Shown here piece by piece: positions 1-9,243 of a stretch of 64,000 bases of DNA. The notes under the pieces were generated by a model, which saw only the letters and a program-made list of their open reading frames with translations, was not told where the DNA came from and searched no databases. The stretch is taken from NCBI RefSeq assembly GCF_002741055.1, contig NZ_CP016809.1, positions 3,636,501 through 3,700,500 of the forward strand, given 5' to 3'. Position numbers and translations under genes: made by a program. The stretch's first letter is position 1. The number at the start of each line of letters is the position of its first letter. This DNA is from Paenibacillus ihbetae. GTDB lineage: Bacteria > Bacillota > Bacilli > Paenibacillales > Paenibacillaceae.

Positions 1-1173
1 ACCGGTCTCCAGGATGTGATCGCTGATGATGTGGGCCGCCAGCGTGCTTGTCGTCATGCCCCATTTCCGGTATCCCGTTGCTACCAGGATTCGATCCTGG
101 TCCGATGTGATCGGTCCGATGTACGGGACTTTATCCAACGTAATCAAATCCTGCGCGGACCATCGGTAAGGGATGGAGATTGCCCCCAGCAGATTTCCTG
201 CGAACACCTCCAGGTTCTCATAATGCTGATGGGTACAGATGCTCCGGCCTGTCGCATGATTCTCTCCGCCGACGATAACGAGCTCTTCGCCCTCGTACGA
301 TGCGGATCGCAGGGAACGGGTCGGATTGTCCACGCTTAAATACATGCCGCCCGGATATGCGGTCTCCGGCTTAACGGCAATGGCATAGGACCGTTCAACG
401 TGAAGCCTGGAGAAATAGAGGCCCTTGCCGTCATGAAAAGGGAAATGAGAGGCGGACACCGCGTAGTTACACGTAATGCGGTGGTTGCCCCGTTTGGTCT
501 GGAGCGACAGCGGACCATCGGTCTCCACCTTTCCTCCGATGGTCGTATTTTCATAAATACGCCCGCCAAGCTCCAGAAACTTCTCGGTCAGATGCTTCAC
601 GTAGTGCAAGGGGTGGAATCGGTATTGCCCCGGCATTTTCACGGCCCCGGTTACCTGAATCGGCAATGGAAGGCGATCTGTCCACTCTCCTGGAATGTCC
701 AGCTTCTCGTAAGCCCGGTATTCCTGCTCCAGCTTCTCGAGCGTTTTGCCATCCTGCTCTGTATAGATGTAGGCATCCTCCAGCTTCAGACCGAACTTAT
801 CTTCCTCTCCGCCAACGATATCCCTTATAAATTCAATGGCTTCCCGGTTCGCTTCATAATAGAGGCGCGCTTGCTCCTCTCCAAAGTGCTGGATCAGCTC
901 ATGGTAAATCTGTCCGTGCTGAGCCGTAACCTTCGCGGTCGTATAACCGGTCGTTCCGTTGAATATTTTCCCTGCCTCAAGAAGCACGACAGCCTTCCCG
1001 GCCTTTGCCAGCAAATAGGCGGTCGTTATGCCCGTTATGCCTGCGCCGACTACCGCGACGTCCGTTTCAATATCCTCCGCGAGCCGCGGAAAGGAAGGGA
1101 GCTCCGTCGTTGCTCTCCACAGCGACTCGGGATACCGGGGCAATTGATGATACGATGTGCCCGATGGGTTCAT
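1..1173 (-). CDS. FAD-dependent oxidoreductase, YhfW-like (5' part; runs off the window)
   Basis: The reading frame is open from an ATG at 1173 to the window edge, giving 391 codons with no stop. An ideal SD (AAAGGAGG) lies about 8 nt upstream. The N-terminus carries a dinucleotide-binding fold, VAVVGAGITGITTAYLL at about residues 39-55, ending in VVLLEAG, followed by the NGTTGYTTAKVT stretch typical of DAO-type flavoproteins. Near the visible end is VGGENHATG, a further flavin-contact region. The family (B. subtilis YhfW) usually continues into a C-terminal Rieske [2Fe-2S] domain, which would lie outside the window, so its presence here is inferred. It is divergent from the germination operon and its substrate is unknown. 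Confidence 0.85.
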   Translation of the reverse strand, partial: MNPSGTSYHQLPRYPESLWRATTELPSFPRLAEDIETDVAVVGAGITGITTAYLLAKAGKAVVLLEAGKIFNGTTGYTTAKVTAQHGQIYHELIQHFGEEQARLYYEANREAIEFIRDIVGGEEDKFGLKLEDAYIYTEQDGKTLEKLEQEYRAYEKLDIPGEWTDRLPLPIQVTGAVKMPGQYRFHPLHYVKHLTEKFLELGGRIYENTTIGGKVETDGPLSLQTKRGNHRITCNYAVSASHFPFHDGKGLYFSRLHVERSYAIAVKPETAYPGGMYLSVDNPTRSLRSASYEGEELVIVGGENHATGRSICTHQHYENLEVFAGNLLGAISIPYRWSAQDLITLDKVPYIGPITSDQDRILVATGYRKWGMTTSTLAAHIISDHILETG

Positions 1174-1266
1174 CTTGATTCCTCCTTTAGTCTCTCTATA
1201 AATTCAGATGCTGTTTCTCCAATACGCCTGTCCCCATTATTACCACATTCGACCAATTAGAAACGA

Positions 1267-1296
1267 GGAGAGCGGGTTGAATAAAGGGCGCTCTCC
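1267..1296. other. Inverted repeat in the divergent intergenic region
   Basis: Eight-base arms, GGAGAGCG and CGCTCTCC, are separated by 14 nt between the divergent oxidoreductase and gerA-type genes. No T-run follows on either strand, so it is not a standard terminator. It could be an operator or a structured leader; no role is proven. Confidence 0.3.
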
Positions 1297-1414
1297 CGAA
1301 GCTTGGATTAGTGCCGCAAACTTTTCTGGTTGATTGTTAATAATTTGGGACATTTGTACAGAAAATAGAAGGACATGAACGGTTTGCTTGTCAATGATAA
1401 AGGAGGGATCGATC

Positions 1415-2776
1415 ATGGCCACCGACCAAAAGCTGCACGCCGAAGAAGCAAGGAAATGCCTGCAGGAGCAGTTGAAGAATATCGGGGACGTTGAGCAGCG
1501 GGAGCTGAAGAATGAAGAAGGGCATGCGCATCTCATCTACCTTAAGAGTATGTGCGACCCTATTCTGGTTAATGAAAATTTGATCAACCGATTCTATGAG
1601 CTGGACTCCATGGAGCTGTTCGAGCGATTTATCCGGTCGTTCCCGTCAAGCCTGGAGCCTAAGGATAAGCAGGAGCTGCTCCGCAATATGCTTAGAGGCT
1701 GCGTTGCGATCTTCATCCGCGACCGGGTGCTGCTGCTTGATGCCGTGCTGGTCAACGCGGGGGCCATCCAACCGGCAAGCACGGAGAATGTGATGCAGGG
1801 GCCGGACGATTCCTTTACGGAAAATATCGAGGTCAACTTGAACATGATCCGTCATCGGTATCAGACAACAGACCTGAAGACGGAGTTCATGACGGTCGGC
1901 CGGATCTCCCAGACCCGGCTCATCATTATGTATGACGAGACGAAAGTAGATCACTCGGTGCTAGAGGAGCTGAAGAAGCGTCTGTCCGAGCTCAAGACGG
2001 ATATCATTCAGTCTGCTTCCGAGATCGAGCGGCATACGATGCATCCGAAATTACGGCTGTTTCCGACGCTGATGCTGACCGAGCGTCCGGACCGGGCCGT
2101 GCTGAACATTTCGCAGGGGAAGGTATGCGTGCTTATGGATTCGACCGGGTATGTCTTAGTGCTCCCGGCCATCTTTAATGATTTCTTCACGGCGATGGAT
2201 GACAAGATCCAGCTGCCGCCCATCGGCTGGTTCCTGAAGGCCATCCGGTATATTGCCCTGTTCATTACGGTCATGATGCCAAGTCTGTACGTGGCCTTCA
2301 CGTCCTATAATCCGGAAATTTTGAAGATGCAAATTACGCTGTTGATTGCCGGGAGCCGGGCTACGGTACCCTATCCCTCTTCCTTCGAGGTCATCTTCAT
2401 GCTGCTGGCGATGGAGTTTCTCGTCGAGGCGAGCGTCCGCCTTCCGAAAGCGGTCAGCCAGTCGGCCACGACGGTAGGCGGTCTCATCCTGGGGACGGCC
2501 GCAACGGAAGCCGGCCTGGTCAGCAACGTCATGATTATTCTCGTTGCGGCGGTGGCTATTACGAATTTCGTCATCCCGATCACGATGATGAGCATGGGAA
2601 TCCGCGTCACGAAATACGTGTTCATTGTCCTATCCACCTTCTTCGGCCTGGTCGGGATCGTCCTTGGCATCGTCTCCCTGATCATGTACCTGACGAGTCT
2701 GCGCTCGTTCGGTAAGCCTTATTTGAAGATGTTCGCGATCGAGTGGAGAAGGAAGGGAGATCAGCAGAGTGGTTAG
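1415..2776 (+). CDS. GerA-type spore germination protein (germinant receptor A subunit)
   Basis: 453 residues. ATG 1415 is chosen over an in-frame TTG at 1388 because AAAGGAGG sits at 1399-1406 at correct spacing. The family forms the A subunit of nutrient germinant receptors in the inner spore membrane. Seen here: a long soluble N-terminal half (about residues 1-280) with EFMTVGRISQTRLIIMYDE, then a membrane half containing the conserved PYPSSFEVIFMLLAMEF segment and several hydrophobic helices, and a polar C-terminal tail. It overlaps the B-subunit gene by 8 bp, so translational coupling is likely. Such operons are normally under forespore sigma-G; I could not find a convincing sigma-G promoter. 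The germinant cannot be read from sequence. Confidence 0.93.
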   Translation: MATDQKLHAEEARKCLQEQLKNIGDVEQRELKNEEGHAHLIYLKSMCDPILVNENLINRFYELDSMELFERFIRSFPSSLEPKDKQELLRNMLRGCVAIFIRDRVLLLDAVLVNAGAIQPASTENVMQGPDDSFTENIEVNLNMIRHRYQTTDLKTEFMTVGRISQTRLIIMYDETKVDHSVLEELKKRLSELKTDIIQSASEIERHTMHPKLRLFPTLMLTERPDRAVLNISQGKVCVLMDSTGYVLVLPAIFNDFFTAMDDKIQLPPIGWFLKAIRYIALFITVMMPSLYVAFTSYNPEILKMQITLLIAGSRATVPYPSSFEVIFMLLAMEFLVEASVRLPKAVSQSATTVGGLILGTAATEAGLVSNVMIILVAAVAITNFVIPITMMSMGIRVTKYVFIVLSTFFGLVGIVLGIVSLIMYLTSLRSFGKPYLKMFAIEWRRKGDQQSG

Positions 2777-3881
2777 GAACAAATACTTTTACTATCTCTT
2801 TCTGCTCAACGCTTCGATCAACCTGATCAACTATGTGCCCCGCATCCTGATCCAGGACCGGTTCGGCGGAGTGTTGATGTCGATGTTAATCGCCGTACCG
2901 GTCGGTTCACTTCTAATGTATGTCTTCTCCAAGCTGCTTCAAAGATTTCCGGGAGAAGGCCTGCCGGAAATCTTCCATTCGGTCTTTCCGGTTTGGATTT
3001 CGGGATTTTTGTTAATCTTGTACGGACTGGCATGGTACTTCTCCAGCGTCATCACGCTGATCAGCTTCATGGATATCACGTCACGCTATATCAGTCCGGA
3101 CGTATCGCCTTATATCGTTCTGACCGGATTTCTCGTCGTTGTCGGTCTAAGCGCAAGGCTGGATTCGGAATCGCTGCTCTATGCGCTGGAAATGGTGCTG
3201 TACATAGCGATGCCGCTGATTGCCTATATGGCCTGGCGGGTCTTCAGCAATCCTTATTTCAGCTGGGATTCCGTAAGGCAAATTATTACCTATGCCTGGA
3301 ATATGCCGAATTACCGCACCATAGCCGCAGCGACCTATATCTATACCGGTTACATTAATATGGTGGTCTTCAACCGGATCTTCCGCCGATTCAAAATGAA
3401 GCACATGTTCTCGATTATCCTGGTAAGCATCGTGTCCCTGTTCATATCGCTCTTTGCGCCGCTCGGGATTCTGGGAGCCAACGGGGCAGGCGAGCATGTG
3501 TATCCCGCTTTTTCGACGGTGGATGCGATGCGAATCCGGTACTTTATCATTGAGCGGATGATCTACGTGTTCTTTGTTGTCTATATGATGCTGTCCCTGA
3601 TGAACTCGATCATCCACTGGCATGTAGGGAAAGAACTGGTTCTGGGAGGGTTCAAGCTGGAAGGCGAGAAGCCCTCGCTGCTGCCTAAGAAACGGAAGGC
3701 GGAGTGGTGGGTTTTGGCCCTTTTCGCGGTCATTATTTTCGTGCTGGCCACGGTCATCAACCAGTATACGCTGAATGATATGGCGATTGTGTTCCTGGAC
3801 GTCCGGTTTGCGGGTGAAATCCTGCTTGTCATCCTGTTGATCTATGCCGCAATGAGAAGAGGAAGGAGGAGGAGGGCGTGA
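2769..3881 (+). CDS. GerB-type spore germination protein (endospore germination permease)
   Basis: 370 residues from GTG 2769, overlapping the A-subunit stop by 8 bp. It is almost wholly hydrophobic, with about ten membrane helices and short charged loops, and ends in an arginine-rich tail (MRRGRRRRA). This is the APC-superfamily fold of GerB subunits, which recognise the germinant within the receptor complex. The opening region with INLINYVPRILIQDRFGG is typical of the family. The downstream C-subunit gene overlaps by 4 bp, so the three genes form a tight gerABC-type operon. Confidence 0.92.
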   Translation: MVRNKYFYYLFLLNASINLINYVPRILIQDRFGGVLMSMLIAVPVGSLLMYVFSKLLQRFPGEGLPEIFHSVFPVWISGFLLILYGLAWYFSSVITLISFMDITSRYISPDVSPYIVLTGFLVVVGLSARLDSESLLYALEMVLYIAMPLIAYMAWRVFSNPYFSWDSVRQIITYAWNMPNYRTIAAATYIYTGYINMVVFNRIFRRFKMKHMFSIILVSIVSLFISLFAPLGILGANGAGEHVYPAFSTVDAMRIRYFIIERMIYVFFVVYMMLSLMNSIIHWHVGKELVLGGFKLEGEKPSLLPKKRKAEWWVLALFAVIIFVLATVINQYTLNDMAIVFLDVRFAGEILLVILLIYAAMRRGRRRRA

Positions 3882-4987
3882 GATCCCTGAAAAGGTGGTT
3901 TACGCTGCTTATCTGCGGTTCGATTATGATGCTCGGCGGGTGCGAATTTCGGGATATCGATCTTCGGCTCTTCGTCGTGGCGATCGGCATCGACGTCTCG
4001 GAGACGAATCCGGACATGAACCGGTTCAGCTTCAAGATTGCGATCCCTACAGGTGATCCGAAATCGGGGGACGTCAAAACCGTGCTGATTACGCAGGAAT
4101 CCACCAGCATCGCGGAGGCGATCCGGGAGGCGAAGTCCAAGGTGGATAAGGAGCTGGACTTCGGTCATTGCAAAGGGGTCTTGTACGGGGAGGCGTATGC
4201 CCGGCAGGATATCGGCAAAATCCAGGACTGGACCGTCCGAAGGCGGGATATGCAGCTTCTGATGTATCCGGCCGTTGCCATTCCGACGGCTGAGGAGGTC
4301 TTGAAGGTACAGCCCGCTACGGAGCGGATTGCCGGAAACGCGATTTTCCTGGCGCTCAGCGAGGATGGAACGCAGTCTCCCTTTATTGCCAAAACGTATT
4401 CCTTTGATTTAAGCAGGCGGATGACAGAGTTCGGGGAGGACCCCGTCATGCCGGTCATTGAAGCGACCGGGAAGGAGATTTTGAACATTGACAAGGTTGC
4501 CTTAATGGACAAGAGCCGGGTGAAGACGATCCTGACGCGGGATGAGACGAGGCTGTATAATTTGCTGGACCAACGGCACTTAAGCACCAACTTTGGAATT
4601 AAAATCGAAGGGGAATTGTTTGAGGTGAACACGGACCGGACCCGGGCCCGCTACAAAATCAACGAATCCCAAGAGGGTGCCGAGACCATCGATTACAAGG
4701 TCAACATCACAGCCATCCTGGAGGAGAAGGAGGATAAGGCACCGATGACCCCTGCAGGACTCCGCAAAATTGAGAAGGAATTCAACAAGGACCTGAAGGA
4801 GTCGATTACCAAGCTGCTGGAGAAGATCCAGAAGACGGGGCTGGACCCCTTGGGCTTCGGGCTGCGATACGGAGGTACCCACTGGAACAACGATACCGAA
4901 ATGGAGAAGTGGGCTGAAATTTACCCGCGGGCCAAATTCAACGTTCATGTCAGAATGACAATCAAGTCCACCGGCTACAAACGGTAA
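3878..4987 (+). CDS. GerC-type spore germination lipoprotein
   Basis: 369 residues from GTG 3878, overlapping the B-subunit stop by 4 bp (GTGA). The N-terminus has a charged start (RSLKRW), a hydrophobic core and a lipobox LGGC, giving a lipid-anchored mature protein beginning at the Cys near residue 23. Ger(x)C family features follow: the RDIDLRLFVVAIGIDV start of domain 1 and, near the end, a C-terminal domain with AEIYPRAKFNVHVRM. It completes the A-B-C germinant receptor. No other germination gene follows; the next gene has its own SD and promoter-like sequence. Confidence 0.92.
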   Translation: MRSLKRWFTLLICGSIMMLGGCEFRDIDLRLFVVAIGIDVSETNPDMNRFSFKIAIPTGDPKSGDVKTVLITQESTSIAEAIREAKSKVDKELDFGHCKGVLYGEAYARQDIGKIQDWTVRRRDMQLLMYPAVAIPTAEEVLKVQPATERIAGNAIFLALSEDGTQSPFIAKTYSFDLSRRMTEFGEDPVMPVIEATGKEILNIDKVALMDKSRVKTILTRDETRLYNLLDQRHLSTNFGIKIEGELFEVNTDRTRARYKINESQEGAETIDYKVNITAILEEKEDKAPMTPAGLRKIEKEFNKDLKESITKLLEKIQKTGLDPLGFGLRYGGTHWNNDTEMEKWAEIYPRAKFNVHVRMTIKSTGYKR

Positions 4988-5071
4988 GCAGGGATTCTCT
5001 CCCTCTGGCGTACCGGAAAATGGTACAATACGGTTGTAGGCATCAATCTCTGTAGAAGAGGAGGCTTGAAT

Positions 5072-6016
5072 ATGGAATTTCGAAGATTGGGCGGAAGCGG
5101 ACTGAAGGTAAGCGAAATCAGTCTTGGAAGCTGGCTCACGTACGGAGGGTATGTAGAGCGGGATAATGCGGTGAAGTCGATTCAGACCGCTTACGGACTC
5201 GGCGTGAACTTTTTTGATACGGCAAATGTGTACGCGCAAGGAGCGGCCGAAGTCGTCGTAGGCGAGACGCTGCGGGCATTCCCGCGCGAATCCTATGTGC
5301 TGGCAACGAAGGTATTCGGCAAAATGGGCGACGGGCCCAATGATCAGGGGTTATCCCGCAAGCACATTATGGAGCAGTGCCATGCAAGCCTGAAGCGGCT
5401 TGGCACCGATTACGTTGATATTTATTACTGCCACCGTTTTCACGAGGAGACGCCGCTTGAAGAAACACTGCGGGCGCTCGATGATCTCGTTCGGCAAGGG
5501 AAGGTGCTTTATGTCGGGGTCAGCATGTGGACGGCCGCCCAGATGGAAGCCGCTCTGGCGATCGCCGACCGTTACCTGCTGGACCGGATTGTGGTGAACC
5601 AGCCGCTGTACAACATGTTCGAGCGCAAGATCGAGGGAGAGATCATTCCGCTCGGCGAGAAGAAAGGCATCGGCCAGGTCGTTTATTCCCCGTTGGCTCA
5701 AGGGGTACTTACGGGGAAGTACAACACTAAGCAGGATGTGCCTGAGGAGAGCCGGGCTTCCAAGCTGGGAGCGGATCGCCTCAAAATCAGCGAAGACCGT
5801 ATCCGGAAGGTGCAGTCGCTTGGACGTATTGCGGACGAGCTCGGCATCACCGTCGGTCAGCTGGCTCTCGCGTGGATTTTGCGCCAGGACAACGTATCCA
5901 GCGCGCTCGTCGGCGCAAGCCGTCCCGAGCAGGTGGAGGAGAACGTCAAGGCATCCGGCATCAAGCTGACGCCGGATACGCTGTCGGCGATCGAGGATAT
6001 CCTGAATAACGCTTAA
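5072..6016 (+). CDS. Aldo/keto reductase (voltage-gated K+ channel beta-subunit-like)
   Basis: 314 residues. ATG 5072 is preferred over TTG 5066 because AGAGGAGG ends 7 nt upstream. The AKR catalytic tetrad is visible: Asp and Tyr in FDTANVYAQG, Lys in LATKVFG and His in YYCHRF. FRRLGGSGLKVSEISLGSW at the N-terminus and the C-terminal NADPH-binding stretch ALVGASRPEQVEEN fit the KvBeta/YghZ-like branch. It probably reduces small aldehydes or ketones with NADPH; the substrate is unknown. A TACAAT -10-like element lies just upstream. The gene converges on the diguanylate cyclase gene and their stop codons overlap by 4 bp. Confidence 0.9.
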   Translation: MEFRRLGGSGLKVSEISLGSWLTYGGYVERDNAVKSIQTAYGLGVNFFDTANVYAQGAAEVVVGETLRAFPRESYVLATKVFGKMGDGPNDQGLSRKHIMEQCHASLKRLGTDYVDIYYCHRFHEETPLEETLRALDDLVRQGKVLYVGVSMWTAAQMEAALAIADRYLLDRIVVNQPLYNMFERKIEGEIIPLGEKKGIGQVVYSPLAQGVLTGKYNTKQDVPEESRASKLGADRLKISEDRIRKVQSLGRIADELGITVGQLALAWILRQDNVSSALVGASRPEQVEENVKASGIKLTPDTLSAIEDILNNA

Positions 6017-7125
6017 CCCAGCATATAGTCATGGATTTCGGGGGCGGAACACACGCGGTTCCGCCCGTTGTTTTTGGCCCGGTACAGCTCTTGATCTGCC
6101 TGCTCCATCAGCTGGCGGGCTTCCCTGGAGCGAATCGTGTCCGGATGGACCGCAACGCCGACCGATATCGTGATATGCAGCTTCGTTCCATCATCGAGCG
6201 TGAAGGCGTGGCGCTCCACCGCGGCCCGGATCCGTTCGGCCAGGGCCGTCGTCTCGGTGATGGTGGCTTCCGGGACGAGAACCGAGAACTCCTCCCCGCC
6301 GTTGCGGGATACCTCGTCGAACGAGCGGGAGTTATCCTTCAGCACCTTGCTCAGCTGCTGCAAAACGGCATCTCCGGCCGCATGGCCGTAGGTGTCGTTT
6401 ATTTTTTTGAAGTGATCGATATCGATCATGAGCACCCCCAGGCGTTCGCTGAAATGCTGGGCTTCCAGAAAGCGCTCGGAGAGCAGCTGCTCGAATTGGC
6501 GAAGATTGTTCAGGCTGGTCAAATAATCGGTCTCGGCGTATTTTTTCAATTGAAGAAACAGCTTATTGGATGTATGTATGTACTCGGTCAGCATGTAGAT
6601 AACCAGCGTGGCCAGCAAGGAGATAATCAGGTGCTGGGTGAAGACGCTGAACACTTTATCGCGATCGGGAATGTTCGACGAGATGACGAAGAACAGCACG
6701 AGCATGCTCGCGATGGACATAGTCATCATTTTGGTCAAGCGGTCCCATCGGGCTAAGGAGATGAGCCCGCAGACCATACCGATCACCAGCATGCCTGCGC
6801 CCGCTGCAGCGGAGTAACCGGTCATGCCAAAGAGCAGCACTCGCCCGACGGCCATTAACAATCCGGCAACCAGGGACGGAAGCCATCCGAGATAGCTGGC
6901 GATCACGATGATGGCCAGATGTCGCAAATCGGCGAAAAATCTCGGATCGATGGGGAATGAGTAATACATCAGGATGATCCCGTAGATGCCAAAGAGCACC
7001 CCGCCGCAGAGCTTAACGGAGCGGGAAGGCGAATCGAAACCCGTTACGTATTGCCTGGACAGCAGGCCCGATACATATAGAAAAGTTACGAGAATGCAGA
7101 AGTTGGTAAACAGGATGTTGATCAT
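6013..7125 (-). CDS. Membrane diguanylate cyclase (5TMR-LYT sensor + GGDEF)
   Basis: 370 residues. About six hydrophobic helices in residues 1-200 resemble the 5TMR-LYT sensory module, followed by a GGDEF domain (about residues 205-365). The active-site signature is GGEEF. An RxxD inhibitory site (RSFD) sits exactly five residues before it, so product feedback inhibition is likely. Landmarks are DYLTSLNNLRQF at the domain start and DIDHFKKINDTYGHAAGD for metal and GTP binding. It should make c-di-GMP from GTP at the inner face of the membrane; the ligand of the membrane part is unknown. The SD is weak (AAAGGAA, distant). Confidence 0.92.
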   Translation of the reverse strand: MINILFTNFCILVTFLYVSGLLSRQYVTGFDSPSRSVKLCGGVLFGIYGIILMYYSFPIDPRFFADLRHLAIIVIASYLGWLPSLVAGLLMAVGRVLLFGMTGYSAAAGAGMLVIGMVCGLISLARWDRLTKMMTMSIASMLVLFFVISSNIPDRDKVFSVFTQHLIISLLATLVIYMLTEYIHTSNKLFLQLKKYAETDYLTSLNNLRQFEQLLSERFLEAQHFSERLGVLMIDIDHFKKINDTYGHAAGDAVLQQLSKVLKDNSRSFDEVSRNGGEEFSVLVPEATITETTALAERIRAAVERHAFTLDDGTKLHITISVGVAVHPDTIRSREARQLMEQADQELYRAKNNGRNRVCSAPEIHDYMLG

Positions 7126-7246
7126 GTCAGGGAGTCATTCCTTTCACGTAACCCTGAACAAAGGCGCCCAGGGCGATAAGGACAGTCATCCCTATTTTAT
7201 CGGAAAATAGATTATTATGTCGAACAAAATCCAAATTTTGTGACGT

Positions 7247-8344
7247 TCAGCTCCCGTTTAGAGGAAGGCGCACTTCGAATAGGGTCTGATCCGAATTGCT
7301 GGTCACCTCGATGCTCCCCTCGTGGGCTTCCACGATCGATTTCACGATGGCGAGCCCCAGGCCGGAGCCTCCGGTCTGGTCCGTACGGGATTCATCCGCC
7401 CGGTAAAACCGTTCAAACAGGTGGGGGAGGGCATGCTGCGGAATAGGCGGGCCGTAATTGATCACCTGAACGATGGCGCTCCTTCCGTCCCTGAACGCTT
7501 TCAAGTCGATCCTCCCGGCATCTTTGCCGTGGCGCACCGCATTCGACAGCAGGTTCTCGAAGATTCGCATCAGCTTGTCGCCGTCGGCGGACAGGCTGAT
7601 TTTCTCCTCGGTAGGCATGAACTGTACTTGCACGCCTTCTTTCGAGGTCTGCCCGGTTAGCGAAAAGTCGACGGCCAGCTGACCCAGCAGTTCCACCAGA
7701 TTAATATCGGTACGATTTAATGGCGAATAGCCGATCCGTGTGTATTCAAACAGGTCGTTGACCAGCCTGCCGAGCCGCAAAGACTTGCTATAGGCGATAT
7801 CGGTATAGTAGCGGAGCTCGACCTCGTCCTTGTAGCGGTCTTCGTTGACTAACCGCAAATAGCCGATGATCGAGGTCAGCGGCGTGCGGAGGTCATGGGA
7901 CACATTGCTGATCAGCTCGTTCTTGGACTGGACAGCCATCCGTTCTTCCTCCAAGGAGAGCTTGAGCTGCTTGGCCATCTGGTTGATCTGGAGGGCCATC
8001 TGGCCAAGCTCGTCCCCGGAGCTTACCTTGATCTCCTGATCAAGCTCCCCGCGCGCCAGCCGCTCCGTGCCCTGCATCAATTGATTGATCTGCCGAATGG
8101 TGCTTTGGCTCATCAGCAGCACGACAACAATAAAGATGACGATTCCAATGATCGTGGCAGCGACGGGAAAGCCGAACATGTTCTCCAGCCGGCGGCTGAT
8201 GTTGAACAGTGTGGTTACCCAGGGCTCCCTCCAGTATTCCCGTCCGATCACCTGCATGATTTTTTGAAAGCCGAACAGGATGGACAGCGTCAAAGCCCCG
8301 CTCACAAAGAACAGGGTGATGATTTTCCACTGAAGCTTATGCAT
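7247..8344 (-). CDS. Sensor histidine kinase, VanS-like (HAMP/HisKA/HATPase)
   Basis: 365 residues. There are two membrane helices (about residues 8-26 and 60-80) with only a short extracytoplasmic loop, then HAMP, then HisKA with NVSHDLRTPLTS (phosphorylated His150), then HATPase motifs: N-box ENLLSNAVRH, GSGLGLAIVKSIVEAH and FERFYRADES. It overlaps the response-regulator gene by 8 bp, so they form a coupled pair. The short sensor loop is like kinases that sense the cell envelope. The neighbouring D,D-carboxypeptidase gene on the same strand supports a cell-wall role; the signal is not known. Confidence 0.9.
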   Translation of the reverse strand: MHKLQWKIITLFFVSGALTLSILFGFQKIMQVIGREYWREPWVTTLFNISRRLENMFGFPVAATIIGIVIFIVVVLLMSQSTIRQINQLMQGTERLARGELDQEIKVSSGDELGQMALQINQMAKQLKLSLEEERMAVQSKNELISNVSHDLRTPLTSIIGYLRLVNEDRYKDEVELRYYTDIAYSKSLRLGRLVNDLFEYTRIGYSPLNRTDINLVELLGQLAVDFSLTGQTSKEGVQVQFMPTEEKISLSADGDKLMRIFENLLSNAVRHGKDAGRIDLKAFRDGRSAIVQVINYGPPIPQHALPHLFERFYRADESRTDQTGGSGLGLAIVKSIVEAHEGSIEVTSNSDQTLFEVRLPLNGS

Positions 8345-9032
8345 GGATTTTGTACCCTACGCCCCATACGGTCTGGATGAGCTTGTAGCCGAGCTCTTTC
8401 TCCAGCTTGTCCCGCAGGTTGCTGATATGGACCATGACGGTATTGTTGGAGACATAATACTTCTCCTTCCACACCTGCTGGAAAATATCTTCGGCGCTGA
8501 AGATTCTTCCCGGCTGACGGGCGAGCAGGTACAGAATGTCGAACTCCCTTGCGGTCAGGGTGACCGGCCGGCCGTTCGCTTTGACCTCATGGGTCGTGCG
8601 GTTGATATCCAGGCCGTCGATTTGCAGGCGGTCGGCGTCCGGCTGGGCCAGCCCCGTGTTGTACTGGGTGGAGCGACGGATCAAGCTTTTCACGCGTGTG
8701 GTCAGCTCCAGCGGATTGAAGGGCTTGATCATATAATCGTCAGCCCCGGTCATCAGGCCCAATATTTTGTCCATATCCTCACTCTTGGCGCTCAGCATCA
8801 GAATCGGGATGGACGAGGTCTCCCTGATTTTGCGGCAGGTCTCGATCCCGTTCAATCTAGGCATCATGACATCCAGGATGACGAGATCCACCGATCCCTG
8901 ATGCAGCTTGAGCTCAAGCAGCGCTTCTTCCCCGTCATGCGCTTGAATGACCCGGTATCCTTCATTCTCCAGGTAGATCGAGATCAATCCCGATATTTCC
9001 TTGTCATCGTCAACGATTAATACTCTTCTCAC
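8337..9032 (-). CDS. OmpR-family response regulator, VanR-like
   Basis: 231 residues from GTG 9032, with a TGGAGG SD 8 nt upstream. The receiver domain (1-120) has the acidic pair DDD near residues 8-10, phospho-acceptor Asp54 (VILDVMMP) and KPFNPLEL. The C-terminal winged helix runs from about 135 to 230 (VWGVGYKIHA). The KILGLMTGADDYMIKPFNPLEL segment closely resembles VanR (KITGLTIGADDYITKPFRPLEL), as recalled rather than aligned. It lies between the carboxypeptidase and kinase genes, and its likely targets include the adjacent carboxypeptidase. Confidence 0.9.
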   Translation of the reverse strand: MRRVLIVDDDKEISGLISIYLENEGYRVIQAHDGEEALLELKLHQGSVDLVILDVMMPRLNGIETCRKIRETSSIPILMLSAKSEDMDKILGLMTGADDYMIKPFNPLELTTRVKSLIRRSTQYNTGLAQPDADRLQIDGLDINRTTHEVKANGRPVTLTAREFDILYLLARQPGRIFSAEDIFQQVWKEKYYVSNNTVMVHISNLRDKLEKELGYKLIQTVWGVGYKIHA

Positions 9033-9175
9033 GTTTGAATCCTCCAGTAAATCTACATTAGATACGGCTTTGCGGGACGGCTTTTCACGGCGAATATCCG
9101 ATTCATCAGTCTCATATGTGGATCTCTAAGATAACGATTGCATTCTCCGACTCGTCCCGGGATGTTCCCATCCGG

Positions 9176-9211
9176 CCCGATAGGGTCGCTGCCTCTAAGG
9201 CAGGTATCGGG
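9176..9211. other. Nested hairpin between the carboxypeptidase and response-regulator genes
   Basis: Outer arms CCCGATA and TATCGGG enclose an inner stem CTGCCT-cta-AGGCAG. No T-run follows on the minus strand, so it is not an obvious terminator. It may be a leaky attenuator, an mRNA processing site or an operator within a possible carboxypeptidase-regulator-kinase transcript. Confidence 0.4.
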
Positions 9212-9243
9212 TGGGGCGTTGTATCTTCTAGCAACAGTTTACC

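Noticed and set aside
400..1260. 286-codon plus-strand ORF in the first kilobase
   Set aside because: It is antisense to the FAD oxidoreductase, which has a perfect SD and dinucleotide-binding motif and runs off the window edge.
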